A stretch of 6,588 nt of DNA, taken from NCBI GenBank assembly GCA_020058315.1, contig JAGVEK010000487.1:1-6588 (forward strand), written 5' to 3'. Positions within the stretch are counted from its first letter, which is position 1. Each line of letters begins with the position of its first letter. Shown here one piece after another: positions 1 to 5,793 of the stretch. Made by a program: the position numbers and the translations under genes. The notes under the pieces are model-generated. The model was not told where the DNA came from, made no database searches, and saw nothing but the letters and a program-made list of their open reading frames with translations. The DNA comes from Candidatus Zixiibacteriota bacterium. Its GTDB lineage: Bacteria; Zixibacteria; MSB-5A5; WJJR01.

Positions 1-237
1 ACTGCGCGACCGCACGTCTCCGCCGATAGCCAGAATCAGGCGCATCGCGAGTTCCACGGCTTGCCGGTTCAGGACCGGGAGTGCGCCTGGGAGTCCAAGA
101 CAGATGGGACAGGTCTGCGAATTTGGTGGCGCGCCATAGGTCGCAGAACAGCCGCAGAATATCTTGGATCGGGTCGAGAGTTGCGCGTGGACCTCGAGGC
201 CGATGACGGGTTCGTATGGGATGGCATCAATTGTCAT
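1..237 (-). CDS. gatB: Aspartyl/glutamyl-tRNA(Asn/Gln) amidotransferase subunit B, N-terminal 79 codons (cut by window edge)
   Basis: GatB is the kinase and tRNA-binding subunit of cytoplasmic GatCAB. It phosphorylates the Glu or Asp on mischarged tRNA and then amidates it with ammonia supplied by GatA. I translated this piece by hand; it stays open to the window edge with no stop. The family signature is clear: a GLEVHAQL block at residues 13-20, then CGC (28-30), GAPPN (35-39) and CPICLGLPGALPVLN (43-57). Cys28, Cys30, Cys43 and Cys46 form the CxC/CxxC set that binds zinc in many GatB proteins. His17 lies in the block that supplies a metal ligand of the kinase site. An AGGA four bases upstream supports the ATG. 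It follows gatA after 66 bp and is probably co-transcribed with it. Only about one sixth of a usual GatB (roughly 475-490 residues) is visible, so the rest of the gene cannot be judged. Confidence 0.95.
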   Translation of the reverse strand, partial: MTIDAIPYEPVIGLEVHAQLSTRSKIFCGCSATYGAPPNSQTCPICLGLPGALPVLNRQAVELAMRLILAIGGDVRSRS

Positions 238-271
238 TGATTCCTGAGCTCTATTCAGTGAAACACGTCTA

Positions 272-294
272 CCAGGGGGATGGAAGCCCCTTGG
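272..294 (-). repeat. Short hairpin in the gatA-gatB spacer
   Basis: The 8-base arms at 272-279 and 287-294 pair with one internal mismatch (A opposite C) around a 7-base loop. The hairpin sits just after the gatA stop and about 35 bases before the gatB start. There is no T-run after it, so it is not a convincing intrinsic terminator. It could stabilise or help process the gatA-gatB message, or be chance in GC-rich DNA. Confidence 0.35.
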
Positions 295-303
295 CCGCTA
301 CAA

Positions 304-1743
304 TCACCCCGCAGAGTTCGTCATCCGCTGTTGCCGTTCCACTTCTTCTGCCACGGAAAGAATGAGATTCTCCTCGAAGGGCCGGCCGATAATCTGGGCG
401 CCAATTGGCAATCCGGCAGTAGAGCGGCCGCATGGAACCGAGACAGCCGGCAAGCCCGCGAGATTGACGGAAGTGGTGTAAATGTCCATCAGGTACATCG
501 CAAGGGGATTGTTCAGCTTCTCCCCCAGTTTGAATGCACAGGTGGGTGCGGTCGGTGTCAAGAGACAGTCCACCGTGCGGAATGCCTCGCTGAAATCCCC
601 GGCGATTTTCGAACGCACGCGTTGTGCCGTCGCGTAGAAGGCATCGTAGTATCCTGCGGAGAGCACGTAGGTGCCGAGCAGAATCCGTCTCTTCACTTCC
701 GTGCCGAATCCTTCGGCGCGTGTGCGGCCATACATGGTGAGCAGATCCTCGGTAACCGGCGTGCGATAACCGTACTTGACACCATCGTAGCGGGCGAGGT
801 TGGCCGATGCTTCGGCACAGCAAACTACGTAGTAAGCGGCGATCGTGTACTTGGAATGCGGAAGCGAAACATCTACCAGTTTGTGCCCGTCGGCCTGAAG
901 AACCTCAGCAGCGTGAGTAATTGCGCGACGCACCTCGGGGTCAAGACCTTCGCCGTAGTACTCGCGCGGCAGACCAATTGTTAGTTCATCGGGAATGCGC
1001 CGTACTGGTGGAACTGCGATGGAGGTGGAATCACGAGGATCGAACCCGCGAATTGCATCAAACACGAGGCGCGTATCCTCAACGGTGCGGGCGAGCACAC
1101 CAACTTGGTCCAAGGACGAAGCGAATGCGATGAGACCCCAACGTGAAATCGCACCGTAGGTGGGTTTCAATCCCACAACACCGCAGAAGGCGGCGGGAAG
1201 ACGGACTGATCCACCGGTGTCGGAGCCAAGCGCGGCGGCCGCCTGGAAGCCGGCGACGGCTGCTGCCGATCCACCGGACGATCCGCCGGGCACGCGTTCA
1301 GGATCAACGGGATTTCGGACGGGACCGAAGAAGGAGTTCTCGTTGGAGGATCCCATCGCGAATTCATCGCAGTTGGTCTTGCCGAGAATCACGGCACCGG
1401 CCGATTTCAGACGCCCGGTCGCTGTTGCATCATACGGTGCGACCCAATCCTGAAGCATCCTTGAGCCACAGGTGCACGGCACATCCTTCACCAGGATATT
1501 GTCCTTGATCGCGATGGGTATGCCGGTCAATGGCTGAAGCTGACTTCTGGCATGACCCACACGATCTGCGACCGACGCTTCCATCCGGGCGGAATCGGCT
1601 GCGACATGGATGAACGCGTTCAACTCGCGACGAGCGTCAATCCGGGCAAGGTGTGCATCAACAAGTGCCTCCGAAGAAACGGTCCCGTCACGAAGGCCGT
1701 TTGCCATCTGTTTCAATGACCAGTGGATTGGAGAAGCGTTCAC
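304..1743 (-). CDS. gatA: Aspartyl/glutamyl-tRNA(Asn/Gln) amidotransferase subunit A
   Basis: GatA is the glutaminase subunit of GatCAB. It hydrolyses glutamine and channels the ammonia to GatB for synthesis of Gln-tRNA(Gln) and/or Asn-tRNA(Asn). The 479-residue length is normal for this amidase-signature protein. The Ser-cisSer-Lys triad is complete: Lys80 in AIKDN, Ser155 in GGSSGGS and Ser179 in SDTGGSVR. These match Lys79, Ser154 and Ser178 of the Staphylococcus enzyme with a constant offset of one. Downstream blocks typical of GatA rather than other amidases include EASANLARYDGVKYG (311-325), GTEVKRRILLGTYVLS (347-362) and LTPTAP (395-400). The start is GTG with no visible Shine-Dalgarno; the frame is open a little upstream, but the family N-terminus fits this start. 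It lies between glnA, which makes its substrate, and gatB. No gatC is present upstream. Which tRNA it serves cannot be told from this subunit. Confidence 0.97.
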   Translation of the reverse strand: MNASPIHWSLKQMANGLRDGTVSSEALVDAHLARIDARRELNAFIHVAADSARMEASVADRVGHARSQLQPLTGIPIAIKDNILVKDVPCTCGSRMLQDWVAPYDATATGRLKSAGAVILGKTNCDEFAMGSSNENSFFGPVRNPVDPERVPGGSSGGSAAAVAGFQAAAALGSDTGGSVRLPAAFCGVVGLKPTYGAISRWGLIAFASSLDQVGVLARTVEDTRLVFDAIRGFDPRDSTSIAVPPVRRIPDELTIGLPREYYGEGLDPEVRRAITHAAEVLQADGHKLVDVSLPHSKYTIAAYYVVCCAEASANLARYDGVKYGYRTPVTEDLLTMYGRTRAEGFGTEVKRRILLGTYVLSAGYYDAFYATAQRVRSKIAGDFSEAFRTVDCLLTPTAPTCAFKLGEKLNNPLAMYLMDIYTTSVNLAGLPAVSVPCGRSTAGLPIGAQIIGRPFEENLILSVAEEVERQQRMTNSAG

Positions 1744-1748
1744 GGTGG

Positions 1749-1777
1749 AAGATAGATCACGGTGCAGATGAAGGCAA
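1749..1777 (-). promoter_or_regulatory. Possible sigma70-type promoter directly abutting the gatA start
   Basis: On the minus strand TTGCCT (1777-1772) and TATCTT (1754-1749) are separated by 17 bases. Each matches four of six consensus positions. The -10-like hexamer ends only five bases before the GTG start codon, so a transcript from it would begin at or next to the start codon. That fits the missing Shine-Dalgarno but is weak evidence, since such matches occur by chance. Confidence 0.25.
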
Positions 1778-1843
1778 ACTGTGTGATCTGCAATACGCGG
1801 CGATCACCAATTCCACCCATCCGATTGAATCCCGCGCAAAATC

Positions 1844-1916
1844 GTAGGGGTACGGCTTGCCGTGCCCGGTTTGATCGCGCGCGCGGCCACTCGGCCACGG
1901 CAAGCCGTGCCCCTAC
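1844..1916. repeat. Composite palindromic (REP/BIME-like) element in the glnA-gatA spacer
   Basis: Two 21-base arms (1844-1864 and 1896-1916) are inverted copies of each other with a single difference, T at 1851 against G at 1909, which could pair as G-U in RNA. They enclose a 31-base GC-rich centre. Each arm carries its own small palindrome (ACGGC-TT-GCCGT type), so the unit can fold as one long stem or as two shorter hairpins. The outer ends read GTAGGGG and CCCCTAC. It begins 14 bases after the glnA stop, and on the minus strand it is followed by GATTTTG, a short T-run, so it may also terminate or protect the glnA message. The sequence supports the fold; calling it a repeat family is inference, since only one copy is visible. 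Confidence 0.75.
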
Positions 1917-1929
1917 TGCTCAGAGTGGC

Positions 1930-3255
1930 TCACAGCACGTGCAGGTAGGCGCCGATTTCGTAATCGGTGACCTGCGTGCGGTAACGATCCCATTCCAGCC
2001 GCTTGTTTTCCAGCAGTGTGTTGAAGATATGCTCGCCCAGCGTCTCCTTCATGAGGGCTGAGCCGGCCATCAGATCACACGCTTCGATCAGGGATGACGG
2101 GAGAGCCTGGATGCCACGTTTTTGCCGCTCGGACTCATTCATGTGGAAGATGTTCTCCTCGATAGGGTCGGGGAGTTTGTATCCCTTGTCGACTCCGTCG
2201 AGTCCCGCCGCCAGCATGCAGGCGAATGCCAGATATGGATTGCAGGCGGGATCGGCTGAACGCAGCTCAATGCGCGTGGCCTTTTCCTTGCCGACACGGT
2301 ACATCGGGACGCGGACCAGCGACGAACGATTGCGGCGTCCCCAGGAGATGTACACGGGAGCTTCGTAACCCACCACCAGCCGCTTGTACGAATTCACCCA
2401 CTGGTTCAGCACCAGCGTCATTTCGCGGACGTGCATCAGAATCCCGGCCATGAAGGAGCGGGCCAGCGCTGACAGATGGTAGGGATCATTCGCGTCGAAG
2501 AAGGCGTTCTTGTCCCCTTTGAAAAGCGACATGTGCGTGTGCATGCCGGAGCCGTTCTGACCGAAGACCGGCTTGGGCATAAAACTGGCATAAGCCCCGG
2601 CTTCGAGCGCAAGTTCTTTGACCACGAACCGGTAGAGCATGGCGAAGTCGCCCATGACCGATGCTTCCTGGTACCGCAGATCGATCTCGTGCTGGGAGGG
2701 TGCCACCTCGTGATGCGAGCACTCAACGGGGACGCCAATCGCTTCGAGAGAAACGACGGCCTTCTTGCGCATCTTGGTGCCTTCGTCGACGGTGGAATAG
2801 TCAAAGTAACCATCGTGGTCCAATGGCTCGGTGCTGTGCGCGTTGCGGAAATAGAAGTATTCGATCTCGGGGCCGCAGTTGAATGTGTAGCCGCGATCCG
2901 AGGCATTCTTCAGAGTGCGCCTGAGCACGTAGCGAGGGTCGCCCGCGTACGGCGTTCCATCGGGGTTGAAGATATCGCAGAACATGAGGGCGACCTTCTC
3001 CCCTGCGATTTCCCAGGGAATGACCCGGAACGAACGCAGGTCAGGCATCGCCATCAGATCGGATTCTTCGATGCGGACAAAACCCTCGACAGACGAGCCG
3101 TCGAATCCCTGCCCCTCTTCCAGAACTGTTTCGATCTCACTGCGGGTGATCGACATGCCCTTCATCTGGCCGAGGATGTCGGTGAACAGCAATCGCACAT
3201 AGCGGACTTTGTTGACATCCAATAGCTCCAATACACTTTCCTTAGATTTAACCAT
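1930..3255 (-). CDS. glnA: Type I glutamine synthetase, GSI-alpha class
   Basis: This cytoplasmic dodecameric enzyme condenses glutamate and ammonia with ATP to give glutamine. It is 441 residues from ATG 3255, close to the 444 of Bacillus GlnA. An earlier in-frame TTG (3306) was rejected because GAGG lies five bases before this ATG and the family N-terminus starts here. Active-site residues are present: FDGSS (Asp52), metal ligands Glu130, Glu132, Glu183, Glu190 and His239, NSYKR (Arg292), the flap YEAP (Glu298), Arg310, and Glu330/Arg332. Asp52 and the arginines argue for a true synthetase rather than a polyamine-ligase homologue. The E. coli-type adenylylation tyrosine motif is absent, and Arg61 in GFVRIEESD matches the feedback-inhibition arginine of Bacillus GlnA. 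The NQWVNSYKRL block and C-terminus resemble mycobacterial GlnA2. The flap proline before GYEAP is replaced by Val295. Confidence 0.97.
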   Translation of the reverse strand: MVKSKESVLELLDVNKVRYVRLLFTDILGQMKGMSITRSEIETVLEEGQGFDGSSVEGFVRIEESDLMAMPDLRSFRVIPWEIAGEKVALMFCDIFNPDGTPYAGDPRYVLRRTLKNASDRGYTFNCGPEIEYFYFRNAHSTEPLDHDGYFDYSTVDEGTKMRKKAVVSLEAIGVPVECSHHEVAPSQHEIDLRYQEASVMGDFAMLYRFVVKELALEAGAYASFMPKPVFGQNGSGMHTHMSLFKGDKNAFFDANDPYHLSALARSFMAGILMHVREMTLVLNQWVNSYKRLVVGYEAPVYISWGRRNRSSLVRVPMYRVGKEKATRIELRSADPACNPYLAFACMLAAGLDGVDKGYKLPDPIEENIFHMNESERQKRGIQALPSSLIEACDLMAGSALMKETLGEHIFNTLLENKRLEWDRYRTQVTDYEIGAYLHVL

Positions 3256-3264
3256 GACTGCCTC

Positions 3265-3296
3265 GCTTTTTTGGTTCGAACGGTTCCCGAAAAAGC
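3265..3296 (-). promoter_or_regulatory. Inverted repeat in the glnA leader
   Basis: Seven-base arms (3265-3271 and 3290-3296, GCTTTTT type) pair around an 18-base loop. The loop contains the perfect palindrome GTTCGAAC (3274-3281). On the minus strand the structure ends directly before the GAGG ribosome binding site of glnA. It could be an operator or a leader structure affecting translation. I recognise no GlnR, TnrA or NtrC site in it, and it does not match the known glnA/glutamine riboswitch motif. Confidence 0.3.
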
Positions 3297-3299
3297 AGG

Positions 3300-3328
3300 C
3301 AATCAAGGGGCAAGTGATTGGATGTCAA
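3300..3328 (-). promoter_or_regulatory. Weak candidate glnA promoter
   Basis: A perfect TTGACA (-35 type) lies at 3328-3323 on the minus strand, about 70 bases before the glnA ATG. At 17-base spacing the -10 position reads TGATTG, a poor match to TATAAT. At 16 bases it reads TTGATT, half matching. The -35 is good and the location sensible, but the -10 is not convincing. I saw no sigma54-type GG/GC element in this spacer. Confidence 0.25.
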
Positions 3329-3505
3329 TGGGAAAATGTGAATCAGAAGGGATGAATATGATTTCTTCCCATGGAGTGCGCGCAACCAATTGTCAGTCTG
3401 GGTCTTATGAGGATCAGAGTCGAAGGCGTCCCATCGATCCAAAGTAACGTGGGATTCATCTCCGGCATTTGGTTGTGATTCAGGCGCTTATCGTCCCATG
3501 GTGGG

Positions 3506-3532
3506 GTAGGAGCGGGTCTTAGACCCGCCCCT
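3506..3532. repeat. REP-like palindrome downstream of the slipin gene
   Basis: An interrupted palindrome, GCGGGTCT (3512-3519), T (3520), AGACCCGC (3521-3528), is extended outward by three further pairs after one mismatch. Its left end, GTAGG, and right end, CCCCT, are close to the ends of the element at 1844-1916, although the cores differ. It starts 41 bases beyond the slipin stop codon and may mark the end of the nfeD-slipin transcript, but no T-run follows on the minus strand. The rest of the 317-base spacer (3256-3572) holds only the glnA leader signals and a short unsupported reading frame. Confidence 0.6.
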
Positions 3533-3572
3533 CGCGATCTCTGGTCAGTTGCGGCAGCGGATGGCTTGCTGC

Positions 3573-4355
3573 TCAGGTGGTTTTTGGCATCTCTTCAGCG
3601 ACGTACTTCTGGGCAGCCTTGAGGAATGGCGTGATCATGTCCATCGGCAGCGGGAAGATAATGGTCGAGTTCTTCTCGGCGGCGATTTCGGTCAGGGTCT
3701 GCAAGTAGCGCAACTGCAAAGTGGCCGGGTTCCTGCTCATGATCTCGGCGGCGGCGGCGAGACGTTCGGCGGCCTGATGCTCACCTTCGGCGTGGATGAT
3801 CTTGGCGCGGCGTTCACGTTCAGCCTCGGCCTGACGGGCGATGGCGCGCTGCATCTCCACCGGCAGGTCCACGTTCTTCACTTCCACAACGGAGACCTTG
3901 ATGCCCCACGGCTCGGTCTGGTCGTCAATGATCTGCGCCAGCTTCTGGTTGATGCGATCGCGGGTGGACAGAAGGTCGTCGAGCTCAAACTGCCCAAGGA
4001 TCGACCGCAAGGTTGTCTGGGCAATCTGCGAAGTCGCCATCATGTAGTTCTCGACATTGGTGATTGCCTTGTTGGCATCCATGACGCGGAAATACAGGAC
4101 GGCGTTGACTTTGATCGTCACGTTATCGCGCGTGATGACATCCTGAGGGGGCACGTCGTAGGTGATGGTCCGCAGATCGACGCGCTGCATCTTGTCGACG
4201 ATCGGAATCAGGAAAATCAATCCCGGGCCCTTCGCGCCGATCAGACGACCGAGCCGAAAAATAACCCCGCGCTCGTACTCCTTGAGAATCCGTATGGCGT
4301 TGGCCACAATGAACAGAGCGACCAGCACAACTGTTAGTGTTCCGATTTGCGGCAT
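3573..4355 (-). CDS. Slipin/stomatin-like SPFH (Band 7) membrane protein
   Basis: Stomatin-like proteins are anchored in the inner membrane and oligomerise as scaffolds linked to membrane quality control and lipid domains. This 260-residue protein has one N-terminal membrane segment (about 5-20). The slipin SPFH domain follows: YERGVIFRLGR (27-37), GPGLIFLIPIVD (43-54), DVPPQDVITRDNVT (67-80), VENYMMATSQIAQTTLRS (101-118) and DDLLSTRDRIN (126-136). Then comes a charged alanine- and glutamate-rich helical stretch (about 168-205), probably coiled coil, and a hydrophobic C-terminal patch, TIIFPLPMDM (231-240). Length and order match prokaryotic p-stomatins such as Pyrococcus PH1511. The start is firm: AGGAGG (4366-4361) lies five bases before the ATG and overlaps the TAG of nfeD, which points to translational coupling. 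Its precise role in this organism is unknown. Confidence 0.95.
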   Translation of the reverse strand: MPQIGTLTVVLVALFIVANAIRILKEYERGVIFRLGRLIGAKGPGLIFLIPIVDKMQRVDLRTITYDVPPQDVITRDNVTIKVNAVLYFRVMDANKAITNVENYMMATSQIAQTTLRSILGQFELDDLLSTRDRINQKLAQIIDDQTEPWGIKVSVVEVKNVDLPVEMQRAIARQAEAERERRAKIIHAEGEHQAAERLAAAAEIMSRNPATLQLRYLQTLTEIAAEKNSTIIFPLPMDMITPFLKAAQKYVAEEMPKTT

Positions 4356-4360
4356 GGTTT

Positions 4361-4366
4361 CCTCCT
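4361..4366 (-). promoter_or_regulatory. Ribosome binding site overlapping the nfeD stop codon
   Basis: A perfect AGGAGG sits five bases before the slipin ATG, and its first two bases are the last two of the nfeD TAG. A ribosome terminating on nfeD would stand on this site, so the two proteins are likely made in a coupled ratio. Confidence 0.85.
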
Positions 4367-5654
4367 ATGAAACGGGCTTGACGATCAACACCATTCCCTG
4401 CTTATCAATAATTTCGACTCTTGCCCCGGATTGAACCGGCACTGTGGTTTTCGCCTGCCAGTACTCCCCGGCGACACGGATCTGCCCGGTCGCGTCGAAC
4501 GCTTCTGCCGCCGTCCCAACCTGCCCGATGAGACCCTCGAAACCGGTGGCGGGACGCCGTGAACGCGCCTTCAATGCCAGAGCCATCGCGAGCATGAAGA
4601 AGGCGACAACGGTCCCAACCATCGCCAGAATGACAGTCAGCGAAATGCGGGCGCCCGGCTCGGTGGAGTCAATCAGCATCACGGAGCCGATGATCATCGC
4701 GATTGCACCTCCGATAGTCAGCAGTCCGTGGCTGACGATCTTCAATTCCAATATAAATAACAGGATCGCCAGACCGATGAGCGAAAGGCCCGCGTAGTTG
4801 ATCGGGAGGGTCTGGAGCGAATAGAAACCGAGGATCAGGCAGATCGCGCCGACCACTCCGGGGAAGATCGCGCCGGGATGATAGAGTTCCATCATGATCC
4901 CGAGCCAGCCGATCGACATCAGGATGTAGGCGATATTGGGATTGGTGAGGACTGAGAGAATCTTCTCTCGCCAGGTCATCTCAGTTCGCACAACGTTGGC
5001 GCCCGCGGTGTTGAGTGTCACGTCGCCGCGCGGCAGAGTCGTGGTCCGCCCCTGGAGAGAGTCCAGGAGATCATCGATGTTTCTGGCGACAAAATCGACG
5101 ACATGGGAGTCGACTGCGGCGTCGGCCGTGATCGATTCGGATTTCCGGACGGCGCGTTCGGCCCATTCGGCATTGCGTCCGCGCCGCAGCGCCAGCGCCC
5201 GGATATTGGCGGCGGCATCGCTCTCGGATTTGACCCCCATCACCGAGTCCATCTTGCCTTCGAGCATCACCGGATGGGCGGCGCCTGTATTAGTCCCAGG
5301 AGCCATGACGGCGAAATGGGCGGACATAAGGATGAAGACGCCGGCTGAGGTCGCGCTGGCTCCCTGCGGAAATACATACACGACCACCGGTACATTGGCA
5401 TTGAGAATTGTCTGGGTGATCTTCTTGGTGGTGGACATCAAGCCGCCGGGCGTATCGAGTTCGATGATCAGAGCTTCCGCCCCTTTGTCCTCGGCCGCCC
5501 TGACTGCGTCCTCGATCACGGTCTGGGTCACCGGACCAATAGGGCCATCGATGGCGATGACGTCCACGGTCGCGGCGGACCCAACAGACGCGGCGAGTGC
5601 GCTTGCCAGCATCACCGCGAGGACGACGATCATACCCCATCGCGTAGTTGTCAC
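4365..5654 (-). CDS. nfeD: NfeD family membrane-bound serine protease (ClpP-class, long form)
   Basis: Long NfeD proteins combine a ClpP-like protease with a membrane region and a C-terminal OB-fold domain, and in Pyrococcus cleave the partner stomatin. From the GTG at 5654 the protein has 429 residues. A signal peptide or anchor (about 1-27, TTTRWG then a hydrophobic run ending ASVGSA) leads to a periplasmic protease domain. That domain has LDTPGG (66-71), the catalytic serine Ser103 in SATSAG, MAPGTNTGAA (117-126) and the probable dyad Lys171 in VRKSESIT. About five hydrophobic segments lie between 240 and 362, and the NfeD OB domain runs from about 369 to the end. The frame is open back to 5816, but those 54 residues look untranslated: low complexity, no family match, and a 16-bp duplication that is not a multiple of three. 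No good Shine-Dalgarno precedes the GTG; a Met at 5633 is an alternative start. Confidence 0.92.
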   Translation of the reverse strand: MTTTRWGMIVVLAVMLASALAASVGSAATVDVIAIDGPIGPVTQTVIEDAVRAAEDKGAEALIIELDTPGGLMSTTKKITQTILNANVPVVVYVFPQGASATSAGVFILMSAHFAVMAPGTNTGAAHPVMLEGKMDSVMGVKSESDAAANIRALALRRGRNAEWAERAVRKSESITADAAVDSHVVDFVARNIDDLLDSLQGRTTTLPRGDVTLNTAGANVVRTEMTWREKILSVLTNPNIAYILMSIGWLGIMMELYHPGAIFPGVVGAICLILGFYSLQTLPINYAGLSLIGLAILLFILELKIVSHGLLTIGGAIAMIIGSVMLIDSTEPGARISLTVILAMVGTVVAFFMLAMALALKARSRRPATGFEGLIGQVGTAAEAFDATGQIRVAGEYWQAKTTVPVQSGARVEIIDKQGMVLIVKPVS

Positions 5655-5690
5655 GGTGTAAGGATCGGCATTCTGAAGGGGAGCGTCAAT

Positions 5691-5722
5691 TGAAAAGGGA
5701 GGGGCCTGAAAAGGGAGGGGCC
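5691..5722. repeat. Perfect 16-bp tandem duplication upstream of nfeD
   Basis: The unit TGAAAAGGGAGGGGCC occurs twice head to tail (5691-5706 and 5707-5722) with no differences. It lies in the 139-bp spacer between the amidohydrolase stop and the nfeD start, with the C/T-rich version on the transcribed strand. It may be a recent slippage duplication or a doubled binding site. Nothing else recognisable is in the spacer. Confidence 0.8.
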
Positions 5723-5793
5723 GCAGGCACCGGTTCTCCCGGGACAATTCTGTTACCCATGTGCCCGGTCCATACCGTGCCGACAGGCAGATT

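Noticed and set aside
280..984. A 234-codon plus-strand reading frame opposite gatA
   Set aside because: Shadow of gatA, starting in the gatA-gatB spacer and with no recognisable motif.
2476..3225. A 249-codon plus-strand reading frame opposite glnA
   Set aside because: It lies wholly inside a fully conserved glnA and its translation shows no family motif. GC-rich codon use in the real gene keeps the opposite strand open.
3256..3306. N-terminal extension of glnA from the TTG at 3306
   Set aside because: The extra 17 residues have no family counterpart, TTG is a poor start, and the ATG at 3255 has a well-spaced GAGG.
3248..3442. A 64-codon minus-strand frame in the spacer upstream of glnA
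   Set aside because: It overlaps the glnA leader and start, has no recognisable motif, and no ribosome binding site I could see. The spacer is better read as regulatory.
3549..4337. A 262-codon plus-strand reading frame covering nearly all of the slipin gene
   Set aside because: Shadow of the slipin gene. The minus strand has a perfect ribosome binding site and a complete SPFH domain, whereas the plus-strand protein has no recognisable domain or start signal.
4936..5661. A 241-codon plus-strand reading frame opposite nfeD
   Set aside because: Low-complexity Ser/Thr/Ala/Arg-rich translation opposite the conserved protease domain; a shadow.
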